From NCBI GenBank assembly GCA_036389195.1, contig DASVQH010000062.1:1-10956 (forward strand): a stretch of DNA of 10,956 nucleotides. Direction: 5' to 3'. The first letter of the stretch is position 1. Every line of letters starts with the position of its first letter. Below are positions 4,517 through 10,956 of this stretch, piece by piece. The translations under genes and the position numbers were made by a program. Under the pieces are notes generated by a model, which saw only the letters and a program-made list of their open reading frames with translations, was not told the DNA's origin and did not search any database. The DNA is from JACCYI01 sp036389195. GTDB taxonomy: Bacteria > Actinomycetota > Thermoleophilia > Solirubrobacterales > Solirubrobacteraceae.

Positions 4517-5653
4517 ATGAGACTTCGCCTGATCCTGGCCGGCGCGGGCGCGGCCGCCGCGCTGGCGGCGCCCGCTCCCGCCCTGGCCGCCGAGGCGTTC
4601 TACGGCGTCACGGCCGACAACCAGCTCGTCACGTTCCAGTCCGACTCGCCCGGCCACGTCCTGCGCTCGGTCCCGCTGACCGGGCTCGTGCCCGGCGAGC
4701 AGATCCTCGGCGTCGACATCCGCCCGCTCACCGGCCAGCTCTACGCCCTCGGGGCGACCAACCGGATCTACGTCGTCTCGCCGCTGTCCGGCGCCGCGAC
4801 GCCCGTCGGCGACCCGTTCACGCCGCCGCTGGCCGGCACGAGCTTCGGCTTCGACTTCAGCCCGCAGGCCGACCGCATCCGCGTCGTCTCCGACGGCCGC
4901 CAGAACCTGCGGATCGCGCCCGAGAACGGCCAGGTCGCGGCCCAGGACAACGCGCTGGGCTACGCCGAGGGCGACCCCAACGCCGGTGCGCTCCCGCAGG
5001 TCGGCGCTGCCGCGTACACCAACAACGTCCCCAACGCGCCCGACACGCAGCTGCTGGGGATCGACTCCGGCCGCGACGTCCTCGTGTTCCAGAACCCGCC
5101 CGCCAGCGGCATCCTCAACACGGTCGGGCCGCTCAACGTGGACATCGCGGGCGGGGCCAGCTTCGACATCGGCGTGGACGGGCGCGGCTGGGTCGCGGCG
5201 CAGCGCGCCGGCGCGGCCGGTGCCGAGCTGTTCGCCATCGACCTCAAGACGGGCGCGCTGGCCCCGGCCGCCAAGCGGCCGCTGCTCGCCACCGGCAACC
5301 TGCGCGGCATCGCCGCCGCCGGGCCGGTCCCGGACGACCTCCAGCGCCCCGACGTCCTGATCGCCGTCGACCGCCGGCAGAAGAAGCGCTCGCTGCGCCG
5401 GACGCTGCGGGTCGCCGTCTCCTGCTCGGAGACCTGCGTCCTGGCGGGCGAGCTGCTGCGCGGGGACCGCCGCGTCGGCTCGGCCGAGGGCGGGCTGACG
5501 AGCGCCGGGCGCACGAAGCTGACCTTCAAGGCGACGAACAAGCGCCGCCGGCTGGCCCGCCGGAGCGGCGAGGTGAAGCTGAAGGTCCGCGTGGTCGCGA
5601 CCGACGCCGCCGGCAACGACTCGGCCACCCGCCGCACCCTCCGCTTCGGCTAG
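4517..5653 (+). CDS. Secreted DUF4394 domain protein with basic C-terminal Ig-like tail
   Basis: The 378-residue protein has a Sec signal peptide (MRLRLILAG, an Ala-rich core, then PALA, with likely cleavage after residue 24). Residues about 26-275 are a DUF4394 domain: FYGVTADNQLVTF, GEQILGVDIRPLTGQLYALG, GTSFGFDFSPQADRIRVVSD, NLRI, LGYAEGDPNAG and AYTNN, followed by LLGIDSGRDVLVFQNPP and LNTVGPLNVD. The fold is expected to be a beta-propeller-like repeat domain of unknown role. Residues about 276-378 form a separate Arg/Lys-rich beta domain with a Cys pair (303 and 307) ending in DAAGNDSATRRTLRFG, possibly binding polyanionic surface polymers. The ribosome-binding site is weak (AGCAGAG). 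A strong hairpin follows the stop. Confidence 0.9.
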   Translation: MRLRLILAGAGAAAALAAPAPALAAEAFYGVTADNQLVTFQSDSPGHVLRSVPLTGLVPGEQILGVDIRPLTGQLYALGATNRIYVVSPLSGAATPVGDPFTPPLAGTSFGFDFSPQADRIRVVSDGRQNLRIAPENGQVAAQDNALGYAEGDPNAGALPQVGAAAYTNNVPNAPDTQLLGIDSGRDVLVFQNPPASGILNTVGPLNVDIAGGASFDIGVDGRGWVAAQRAGAAGAELFAIDLKTGALAPAAKRPLLATGNLRGIAAAGPVPDDLQRPDVLIAVDRRQKKRSLRRTLRVAVSCSETCVLAGELLRGDRRVGSAEGGLTSAGRTKLTFKATNKRRRLARRSGEVKLKVRVVATDAAGNDSATRRTLRFG

Positions 5654-5655
5654 GC

Positions 5656-5675
5656 GCGCGGCCGCCCGGCCGCGC
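5656..5675 (+). terminator. GC hairpin after the DUF4394 gene
   Basis: GCGCGGCCG (5656-5664) is perfectly complementary to CGGCCGCGC (5667-5675). The 2-nt centre would open into a slightly larger loop. It starts 2 bases after the stop and ends 13 bases before the lipA -10 box, which separates the two genes transcriptionally. There is no T-tract. Confidence 0.6.
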
Positions 5676-5688
5676 CGGATGCGCTCGG

Positions 5689-5694
5689 TAGTCT
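5689..5694 (+). promoter_or_regulatory. lipA: Candidate -10 box of lipA
   Basis: TAGTCT fits TAnnnT and lies 10 nt before the TTG at 5705, so the 5' leader would be only a few bases or none. The upstream -35 position falls in the terminator hairpin and shows no consensus. Confidence 0.45.
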
Positions 5695-5704
5695 GGATGG
5701 CGAG

Positions 5705-6685
5705 TTGAGCACCACCGAGCGCATCCACGTCACGCGGTCCCGCTCCAACCCGGGCGGGATGGACGTGACCAAGGTGATCGGCGCCGAGCACGAGCCGTTC
5801 CGCGGCCGCAAGCCGCCGTGGTTCAAGGTCCCGCCGCCCGGCGGCCCGACCTACCGCCAGCTCACCGAGATGGTGCGCGAGGAGTCGCTGCACACCGTCT
5901 GCCAGGAGGCCGCCTGCCCCAACGTCGGCGAGTGCTGGGAGCGCGGCACCGCGACGTTCATGATCCTCGGCGACACCTGCACCCGGCGCTGCGGCTTCTG
6001 CAACGTGCAGTCGGGCAAGCCGACCTGGAACGACCCGCTGGAGCCGCTGCGGGTGGCGCGCAGCGTCGCCAGGATGGGGCTGCGCCACGCGGTCATCACG
6101 AGCGTCGACCGCGACGACCTGCCTGACAAGGGCGCGAGCGCGTTCGTCGGCGTCATCCGCTCGATCCGCATGCAGGCGCCAGGCTGCAAGGTCGAGGTGC
6201 TGACGCCGGACTTCCAGGGCCACGAGATGCCGCTGGCCAAGGTCATCGCCGAGCGGCCCGACGTCTTCAACCACAACGTCGAGACGGTCCCGCGGCTCTA
6301 CAAGGTCGCCCGCCGCGGCTCGAAGTTCGAGCGCTCCTGCCGCGTGCTGCGCAACGCCAAGGAGATGGGCGGCGACCAGGTGACGACGAAGTCCGGCCTG
6401 ATGGTCGGCCTCGGCGAGACCCACGACGAGATGGTCGAGACCTTCGGCGTGCTGCGCGAGAACGGCGTCCAGGTGCTCACCGTCGGCCAGTACCTGCGCC
6501 CGACCGAGCGCCACCTCCCCGTGGTCCGCTACTGGCACCCGGACGAGTTCAAGGCGCTCGAGAAGGCCGCCTACGACCTCGGCTTCGACCACATCGCCGC
6601 CGGGCCGCTCGTGCGCTCGAGCTACCACGCCGACGAGCACGTCAAGCAGGACCGCCCGGGCACCGGGCCGCTGGCCGCAGCGTAA
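5705..6685 (+). CDS. lipA: Lipoyl synthase LipA
   Basis: LipA is a radical-SAM enzyme that inserts two sulfur atoms into protein-bound octanoyl chains to make lipoate, after LipB action. Counting from TTG 5705 (326 residues), the auxiliary cluster that supplies sulfur is bound by C66-x4-C71-x5-C77, and the radical-SAM cluster by C92-x3-C96-x2-C99 (CTRRCGFC). RSSY near the C-terminus (304-307) carries the conserved Ser that ligates the auxiliary cluster. Further family blocks include R-K-P-P-W-F-K-V, VITSVDRDDLPD, EVLTPDFQG, FNHNVETVPRLY and TKSGLMVGLGE. All key residues are present. The start is uncertain: TTG 5705 fits the promoter, while ATG 5759 would remove 18 residues without touching conserved blocks. 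Confidence 0.98.
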   Translation: MSTTERIHVTRSRSNPGGMDVTKVIGAEHEPFRGRKPPWFKVPPPGGPTYRQLTEMVREESLHTVCQEAACPNVGECWERGTATFMILGDTCTRRCGFCNVQSGKPTWNDPLEPLRVARSVARMGLRHAVITSVDRDDLPDKGASAFVGVIRSIRMQAPGCKVEVLTPDFQGHEMPLAKVIAERPDVFNHNVETVPRLYKVARRGSKFERSCRVLRNAKEMGGDQVTTKSGLMVGLGETHDEMVETFGVLRENGVQVLTVGQYLRPTERHLPVVRYWHPDEFKALEKAAYDLGFDHIAAGPLVRSSYHADEHVKQDRPGTGPLAAA

Positions 6686-6746
6686 CGTCGCCCAGACGAC
6701 GAGCGGAGCGCCAGCGGAGTGAAGTCGGGCCGGGCGAAACCCGACT
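6680..6746 (+). repeat. Dispersed two-hairpin repeat, copy 2 (after lipA)
   Basis: This is the same element as at 276-332. It begins with GCGTAA, of which TAA is the lipA stop codon, continues with CGTCGCCCAGACGACGAGCG and then a 15-nt spacer (GAGCGCCAGCGGAGT, against 5 nt in copy 1). It ends with GAAGTCGGGCCGGGCGAAA and CCCGACT. AGTCGGG (6723-6729) pairs with CCCGACT (6740-6746). TCGCCC (6688-6693) can alternatively pair with GGGCGA (6732-6737), which lies in the loop of that stem; the same choice exists in copy 1. Confidence 0.85.
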
Positions 6747-6771
6747 GACGCGAAGTGGCGCGCGCGGGGCG

Positions 6772-6777
6772 TACCGT
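6772..6777 (+). promoter_or_regulatory. -10 box of the Asp-box gene (leaderless transcript)
   Basis: TACCGT fits TAnnnT and is followed by 7 nt (GGTCGGC) and ATG 6785, the same arrangement as at lipB. This favours ATG 6785 over the in-frame GTG at 6755, which lies upstream of the box and would not be in the transcript. Confidence 0.6.
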
Positions 6778-6784
6778 GGTCGGC

Positions 6785-9700
6785 ATGACGCTCCGTCGCC
6801 TCCTCCCCTCGCTGCTCGCGCTGGCCCTGGTCGCCGCCGCGGTGATCGCCTACGCCGCCACTCGATCCACGCCCACCGGCGATCGCGCCGGCGCCGACGG
6901 CTGCCCGCCCGGATACGTGAGCCGGGAGACGCGCGAGCGCCAGGAGCGGCTGGAGCAGCTGGCGCGCGGCGGCGAGGAGGGTGAGCGCGAGGCCGAGCGC
7001 GAGGCCGAGGAGGAGGGCCCGCGGTGCGTCAACCGCAAGACGCCCGAGCCCCAGGCCGAGCTGCTGACGATCCACGCCGACGACGCCAAGCGCAGCACGG
7101 GCGGCATCACCGACACCCTCAAGCCGGGCGCGTACCGCGCCGCCGTGCGCGAGCGCCAGGCGCTCGCCGCCGACGGCCGCACCCTCCCCGGCTCGGGCGG
7201 CACGTGGACCCCGGCGGGCGACGGGCCGCTGATCAACGACGACAAGCGCTTCACCGAGACGGCCAACCTCGGCCTCGGCGACATCAACGGGCGCATCTCC
7301 GACTTCGCCACGGCGCCCGACGGCCGCGTCTTCGCCGCCGTGGGCGAGGGCGGCGTCTGGGAGACCACCGACGGCGGCGCCAGCTGGCACTCGATCGGCG
7401 ACTCGCTGCCCACCCAGGCCATCGGCAGCGTCGGCTACTCGCCCGCCAACGGCGGGACGATCGTCGTCTCGACCGGCGACAGCGTCTTCGGCGGCGGCGG
7501 CACGTTCGCCGGCATGGGCGTGTTCCGCACCGTGGACGGCGGCAAGAGCTGGCAGAAGGCCGCCGGCGTGCCCGACGGCGCGATCTCCTTCAAGGTGGCC
7601 GTCGACCCGTCCGACCCGCAGGTGGTCTACGCCGCCACGGGCGCCGGGCTGTTCCGCTCCGAGAACGCCGGCGCGACCTTCGCCAACGTCGCGCTGCCGG
7701 TGGGCGAGACCGCGCCCGGGAACGACTGCACGGGCGCGCCGTTCGGCAAGGTCGGCTGCTTCCAGGCCAACATGGTCACCGACGTCGTGGTCCAGGGCCA
7801 GGGCAACAAGCAGACGCCCGTCGACTCGCCCGGCGCCAAGGCCGGCTCGGTCGTCGCCGTCGTCGGCTGGCGCGCCGGCCAGAAGAAGAGCCCGAAGAGC
7901 GACGCCTTCCCGGAGGGCTACGTGGAGTCGCCCAACAACGGCGTCTACCGGTCCGACACGGGCAAGCCCGGCACCTTCGAGAAGCTCGCCGCCTCCGGCT
8001 TCACGCCGCAGGCCGAGATCGGGCGCGTGGAGATCGGCCTGGCCAACGGCGCGGAGCAGAACCACAACTACCTCTACGCGATCGTCGAGGACGCCGTCCT
8101 CTTCAACGGCGGCACCCGGCCGATCGACGTCTCCGAGGAGACCGGCGCGGTCCCCAACACGACCGTCCTCGACGGCATCTACGTCTCCGACGACTTCGGC
8201 GCGACGTGGACGAAGATGGCCGACGCCGAGGAGCTCAAGGACCCGACGACCGGCTCGGCGCTGACCGGGACGGCCTGCGCGACGCTGTACTGCCCGGGCG
8301 TCCAGTCCTGGTACAACGCGTGGGTCAAGCCGGACCCGACGGTCCAGGACGCCTCCGGCGTGCCGACGCGGCTGACGTTCGGCCTCGAGGAGATCTGGCA
8401 GAACAAGCTCCTCTCGCCGCAGTCGGGCAAGTCCTCCTTCAAGGTGGTCGGCCCGTACTTCGGCAACAACACGTGCTTGTTCCTCAACACCGGCCTGCCC
8501 GAGTGCCCGACGACGGCCGGCTCCGGGCCGACGACCACGCACCCCGACCAGCACGCCGCGATCTACCTGCCCGGGCCACAGCCGGAGTCCCCTGCGCGGC
8601 TGTTCGTGGGCAACGACGGCGGCGCCTACACGCAGGACGTCGCCCACGACGCCGACGTGAACCCCGACGGCTGGGGCCGCGGCGCCAACCAGGGCTTCTA
8701 CACGCTGCTCCCCTACGAGGCCCAGGTGGCCAAGGACGGGACGATCTACGCCGGCCTGCAGGACAACGGCGAGCTCAAGATCGAGAAGGACCGCAAGCAG
8801 TACAGCGTGTTCGGCGGCGACGGCACGTTCAGCGCCGTCGACCCCGACAACTCGGACGTCGCCTACGAGTCCTACACCAACAACGCCATCTCCAAGACGA
8901 CAGACGGCGGCAAGACCTTCACGTCGACGCCGCCGCCCGAGGACACCTACCAGTTCGCCAACCCGTTCGTGATGGACCCGCTCGACGCGAGCCACCTGTT
9001 CACCGCGGGGACGTCGGTGCACGAGACGACGGACGGCGGGGAGAACTGGGCCACGGTGTTCGACCTCGGCACGCGCAAGAACCCGGGGACCACCAAGGCC
9101 TCCACCGGCGCCGACGATCCGGACAACCTCGACTCGGCGGTCGACACCCGGTCGATCCCGACCGGCGGCGCCGGCGCCGGCAGGGCGACCGCCGACATCC
9201 CGGAGTACACCGGCGGCGCGGGCACCGCGCCGGACCCGGCCAGCGCGACCGTGGGAACCGGCGAGTTCATCCCCGGCACCTACGACGACAAGCCGTTCAC
9301 GATCAAGGCAGACGAGGCCAACTCGTCCGCGACGATCGAGATCAGCTTCGACACCACGATCGACGACTTCGACCTCTACGTCCTGCGCGACGGCAAGCAG
9401 ATCGGGTCGTCGGCCACGAGCGAGGCGACCGAGAAGGTCGTCCTCAGCTCGCCCCCCTCGGGCGACTACGTCGTGCGGGTCGTGAAGTTCGCGGGCCTGC
9501 CGCAGGACACCTACAAGGGCAAGGTCACGTTCAAGGCCGCCCAGGGCACGCAGGTCGGCGCGGCGGTCGCGTCCTACGTCGGCTACTGCGGCCAGTGCGA
9601 CGCGCTCAACGCCCGGCCGTTCGACAACGGCATCGCGACGAACGTCACGCCGGACGGGAAGGTCGGCGCCAAGGGCGAGGCGACCAACTGGCACATCGCC

Positions 9701-10873
9701 AAGGCGACCGGACTGCCCAAGCGCTACATCACCTCGGTCCAGATCGACCCGGCCGACCCGCGCACGGTCTACGCGACGCTCGCGGGCTACAGCCGGCGCT
9801 GGCTGCCGGTCGGCGTGCTCGGCGAGAACCCCGACGCCGGGAAGGGCAACGTGTTCAAGTCGACCGACGCCGGAAACTCGTTCCGCGACATCTCGGGCGA
9901 CCTCCCCGACATCCCGGCGAACTGGACGACGACCCGCAACGGGCACCTGCTCGTGGCGACCAACGTCGGGACGTTCATCTCGGCCGACACCGACGGCGGC
10001 CACTACGAGGTCCTGGGGACGGGGCTCCCGGCGGCGCCGACCTTCACCCTCGAGATGAAGCCGAAGGCCTCGCTCTCAGAGCCCGACGTCCTGATCGCGG
10101 CGACCCAGGGCCGCGGCGTCTACCGCTACGAGTTCAAGGACCCCGCCAAGACGGCGCCGCCGAACGCCGGCGGCGGCACGCCGCTGACGCCCGGCGGCCC
10201 GAAGCCGCCCGGCGGCGACACCTCGAGCTGTCTGCCCAGCGGCGGGATCAAGTCCGTCGACGTGCGGTCGGCGGGCGGCGGGAAGGCGAGCCTCGCGTTC
10301 ACGCGGCGCACGAACGCACCGGTGACGGTGGACGTGTTCCGGGTCTCGACGGGCCGGCGGGTGGTCCGCGAGCGGCTGGTGGCGCGGTTCCGCAACCGGA
10401 CGGGCTCGGTGCGCTGGAACGGCAAGGCGAACGTCTCGGGCGGGCGCAAGCGCGTCGGCGACGGCTACTACTTCGTCCGCTACGTGATGAAGCAGGGCTC
10501 GCGCAAGATCGACGCGCGGCGGCTCGTGCTGCGGCGCAAGCACGGGCGGTTCACCAAGCGGCCGGACTTCTTCCGCCGCGACCGGTGCGACCTGCTGCGG
10601 CGCTTCAAGCTCGAGCGCCCGGTGTTCGGTGGGCCGAAGAAGGTGACGCTCAAGGGCGCCTACCAGCTGTCGGACGACGCGAAGGTCACGGTGACGATCT
10701 CCAAGGGCTCGAAGGTCGTGCGCCGCTACAAGGCGAAGTCGCGCAAGGCGGGCAAGACCTACCGGTTCGCGCTGCCGGCCAAGCGGCGCGCCAAGGGCGA
10801 CTACCGCGTCCGCGTCCGCGCCGTCTCGGCGGCCGACCGGGTCACCGCGACGCTCACCTCGCGCCGGCTGTAG
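6785..10873 (+). CDS. Large secreted Asp-box (BNR/sortilin-like) propeller protein
   Basis: The product has 1362 residues. Residues 1-25 form a signal peptide (TLRRLLPS, hydrophobic core, AYAA). Residues 40-81 hold C-PPGYVSRE, a Glu/Arg-rich coiled-coil-like run and a second Cys. Residues about 150-815 and 940-1117 carry seven Asp-boxes (S/T-x-D-x-G-x-T/S-W/F, two of them degenerate) near 194, 249, 292, 468, 705, 748 and 1026, as in sialidase/sortilin beta-propellers. Residues about 826-918 look like a bacterial pre-peptidase C-terminal (PPC) beta domain inserted between propeller blades (DDFDLYVLRDGKQI, SGDYVVRVV). A Pro/Gly linker (1118-1148) leads to a basic FlgD/Ig-like tail (1149-1362) with Cys1149 and Cys1268. 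It lacks LPxTG and a membrane anchor. No catalytic site is evident; a surface-binding or exo-enzyme role is a guess. Confidence 0.87.
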   Translation: MTLRRLLPSLLALALVAAAVIAYAATRSTPTGDRAGADGCPPGYVSRETRERQERLEQLARGGEEGEREAEREAEEEGPRCVNRKTPEPQAELLTIHADDAKRSTGGITDTLKPGAYRAAVRERQALAADGRTLPGSGGTWTPAGDGPLINDDKRFTETANLGLGDINGRISDFATAPDGRVFAAVGEGGVWETTDGGASWHSIGDSLPTQAIGSVGYSPANGGTIVVSTGDSVFGGGGTFAGMGVFRTVDGGKSWQKAAGVPDGAISFKVAVDPSDPQVVYAATGAGLFRSENAGATFANVALPVGETAPGNDCTGAPFGKVGCFQANMVTDVVVQGQGNKQTPVDSPGAKAGSVVAVVGWRAGQKKSPKSDAFPEGYVESPNNGVYRSDTGKPGTFEKLAASGFTPQAEIGRVEIGLANGAEQNHNYLYAIVEDAVLFNGGTRPIDVSEETGAVPNTTVLDGIYVSDDFGATWTKMADAEELKDPTTGSALTGTACATLYCPGVQSWYNAWVKPDPTVQDASGVPTRLTFGLEEIWQNKLLSPQSGKSSFKVVGPYFGNNTCLFLNTGLPECPTTAGSGPTTTHPDQHAAIYLPGPQPESPARLFVGNDGGAYTQDVAHDADVNPDGWGRGANQGFYTLLPYEAQVAKDGTIYAGLQDNGELKIEKDRKQYSVFGGDGTFSAVDPDNSDVAYESYTNNAISKTTDGGKTFTSTPPPEDTYQFANPFVMDPLDASHLFTAGTSVHETTDGGENWATVFDLGTRKNPGTTKASTGADDPDNLDSAVDTRSIPTGGAGAGRATADIPEYTGGAGTAPDPASATVGTGEFIPGTYDDKPFTIKADEANSSATIEISFDTTIDDFDLYVLRDGKQIGSSATSEATEKVVLSSPPSGDYVVRVVKFAGLPQDTYKGKVTFKAAQGTQVGAAVASYVGYCGQCDALNARPFDNGIATNVTPDGKVGAKGEATNWHIAKATGLPKRYITSVQIDPADPRTVYATLAGYSRRWLPVGVLGENPDAGKGNVFKSTDAGNSFRDISGDLPDIPANWTTTRNGHLLVATNVGTFISADTDGGHYEVLGTGLPAAPTFTLEMKPKASLSEPDVLIAATQGRGVYRYEFKDPAKTAPPNAGGGTPLTPGGPKPPGGDTSSCLPSGGIKSVDVRSAGGGKASLAFTRRTNAPVTVDVFRVSTGRRVVRERLVARFRNRTGSVRWNGKANVSGGRKRVGDGYYFVRYVMKQGSRKIDARRLVLRRKHGRFTKRPDFFRRDRCDLLRRFKLERPVFGGPKKVTLKGAYQLSDDAKVTVTISKGSKVVRRYKAKSRKAGKTYRFALPAKRRAKGDYRVRVRAVSAADRVTATLTSRRL

Positions 10874-10884
10874 CGGACGGTTTC

Positions 10885-10910
10885 CGCCCCCTCCGCGCGC
10901 GGAGGGGGCG
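10885..10910 (+). terminator. Perfect 12-bp-arm hairpin after the Asp-box gene
   Basis: CGCCCCCTCCGC (10885-10896) is perfectly complementary to GCGGAGGGGGCG (10899-10910), with GC at the centre, 11 bases after the stop. It is the strongest hairpin of the window. Instead of a T-tract downstream it has a short TTT before the left arm. Near-identical GGACGGTTTC and GGACGGTTC flank it on both sides. Confidence 0.7.
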
Positions 10911-10947
10911 AGGACGGTTCGCGGTGGCGCAAGTCTGGGCGGCCGCG

Positions 10948-10953
10948 TACGTT
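10948..10953 (+). promoter_or_regulatory. Possible -10 box of the next gene
   Basis: TACGTT fits TAnnnT and ends 3 bases before the window edge. By the spacing seen at lipB and the Asp-box gene, a start codon would lie about 4 bases beyond the edge. This is only a prediction from the local pattern. Confidence 0.25.
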
Positions 10954-10956
10954 TCA

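Noticed and set aside
6755..6784. GTG start of the Asp-box protein, adding 10 residues.
   Set aside because: The extra residues precede a normal signal peptide, and the -10 box at 6772-6777 lies inside this stretch, so the transcript would begin after it.
4478..10003. An uninterrupted minus-strand frame of about 1840 codons spanning the DUF4394, lipA and Asp-box genes.
   Set aside because: It is antisense to three genes with clear families. Its composition (Val, Gly, Arg, Asp, Ala runs) is what antisense reading of GC3-rich genes gives, and it shows no domain or start signal. Its length only reflects the scarcity of stops in such DNA.

Overview
The window is very GC-rich bacterial DNA. Codon third positions are almost all G or C, so antisense frames stay open for kilobases. 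Several genes seem to be read from leaderless transcripts, with a TAnnnT-type -10 box ending 7-8 nt before the start codon. Together with secreted proteins that end in basic Ig-like tails, this suggests a high-GC actinobacterium, perhaps of the Solirubrobacterales (Thermoleophilia). The lineage is inference; no marker gene is present.

The unifying theme is lipoate. From left to right: the C-terminal end of a lipoate-dependent 2-oxoacid dehydrogenase E2 acyltransferase (1-281); a DUF488 protein (348-863); a 274-bp gene-free stretch with two tandem long palindromes exactly 60 bp apart (997-1101); an SDR oxidoreductase (1138-1896); a convergent VOC/glyoxalase-fold protein (2273-1893, minus), whose stop codon overlaps the SDR stop within a CTAG; octanoyltransferase LipB (2308-3018); a Tat-exported parallel beta-helix protein on the minus strand (4465-3110); a divergent secreted DUF4394 protein (4517-5653); lipoyl synthase LipA (5705-6685); and a 1362-residue secreted Asp-box (BNR/sortilin-like) protein (6785-10873), followed by a perfect 12-bp-arm hairpin.

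LipB moves octanoate from acyl carrier protein to the lipoyl domains of E2-type proteins, and LipA inserts the two sulfurs, so E2, LipB and LipA are substrate and modifying enzymes of one pathway. The beta-helix and DUF4394 genes sit between lipB and lipA and look like cell-surface or secreted cargo unrelated to that pathway.

The non-coding structure is the most unusual part. (1) One repeat occurs twice, after the E2 gene and after lipA. In both places the match begins with GCGTA and so includes the stop codon. (2) A 60-bp-period pair of hairpins with CAACGTCACA/TGTGACGTTG arms lies just upstream of the SDR gene and abuts its predicted promoter. (3) The 91-bp gap between lipB and the beta-helix gene is packed with inverted repeats and can be read on the minus strand as an RTX-like GGxGDD motif. 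No tRNA, rRNA, CRISPR array, transposase or phage gene is visible.
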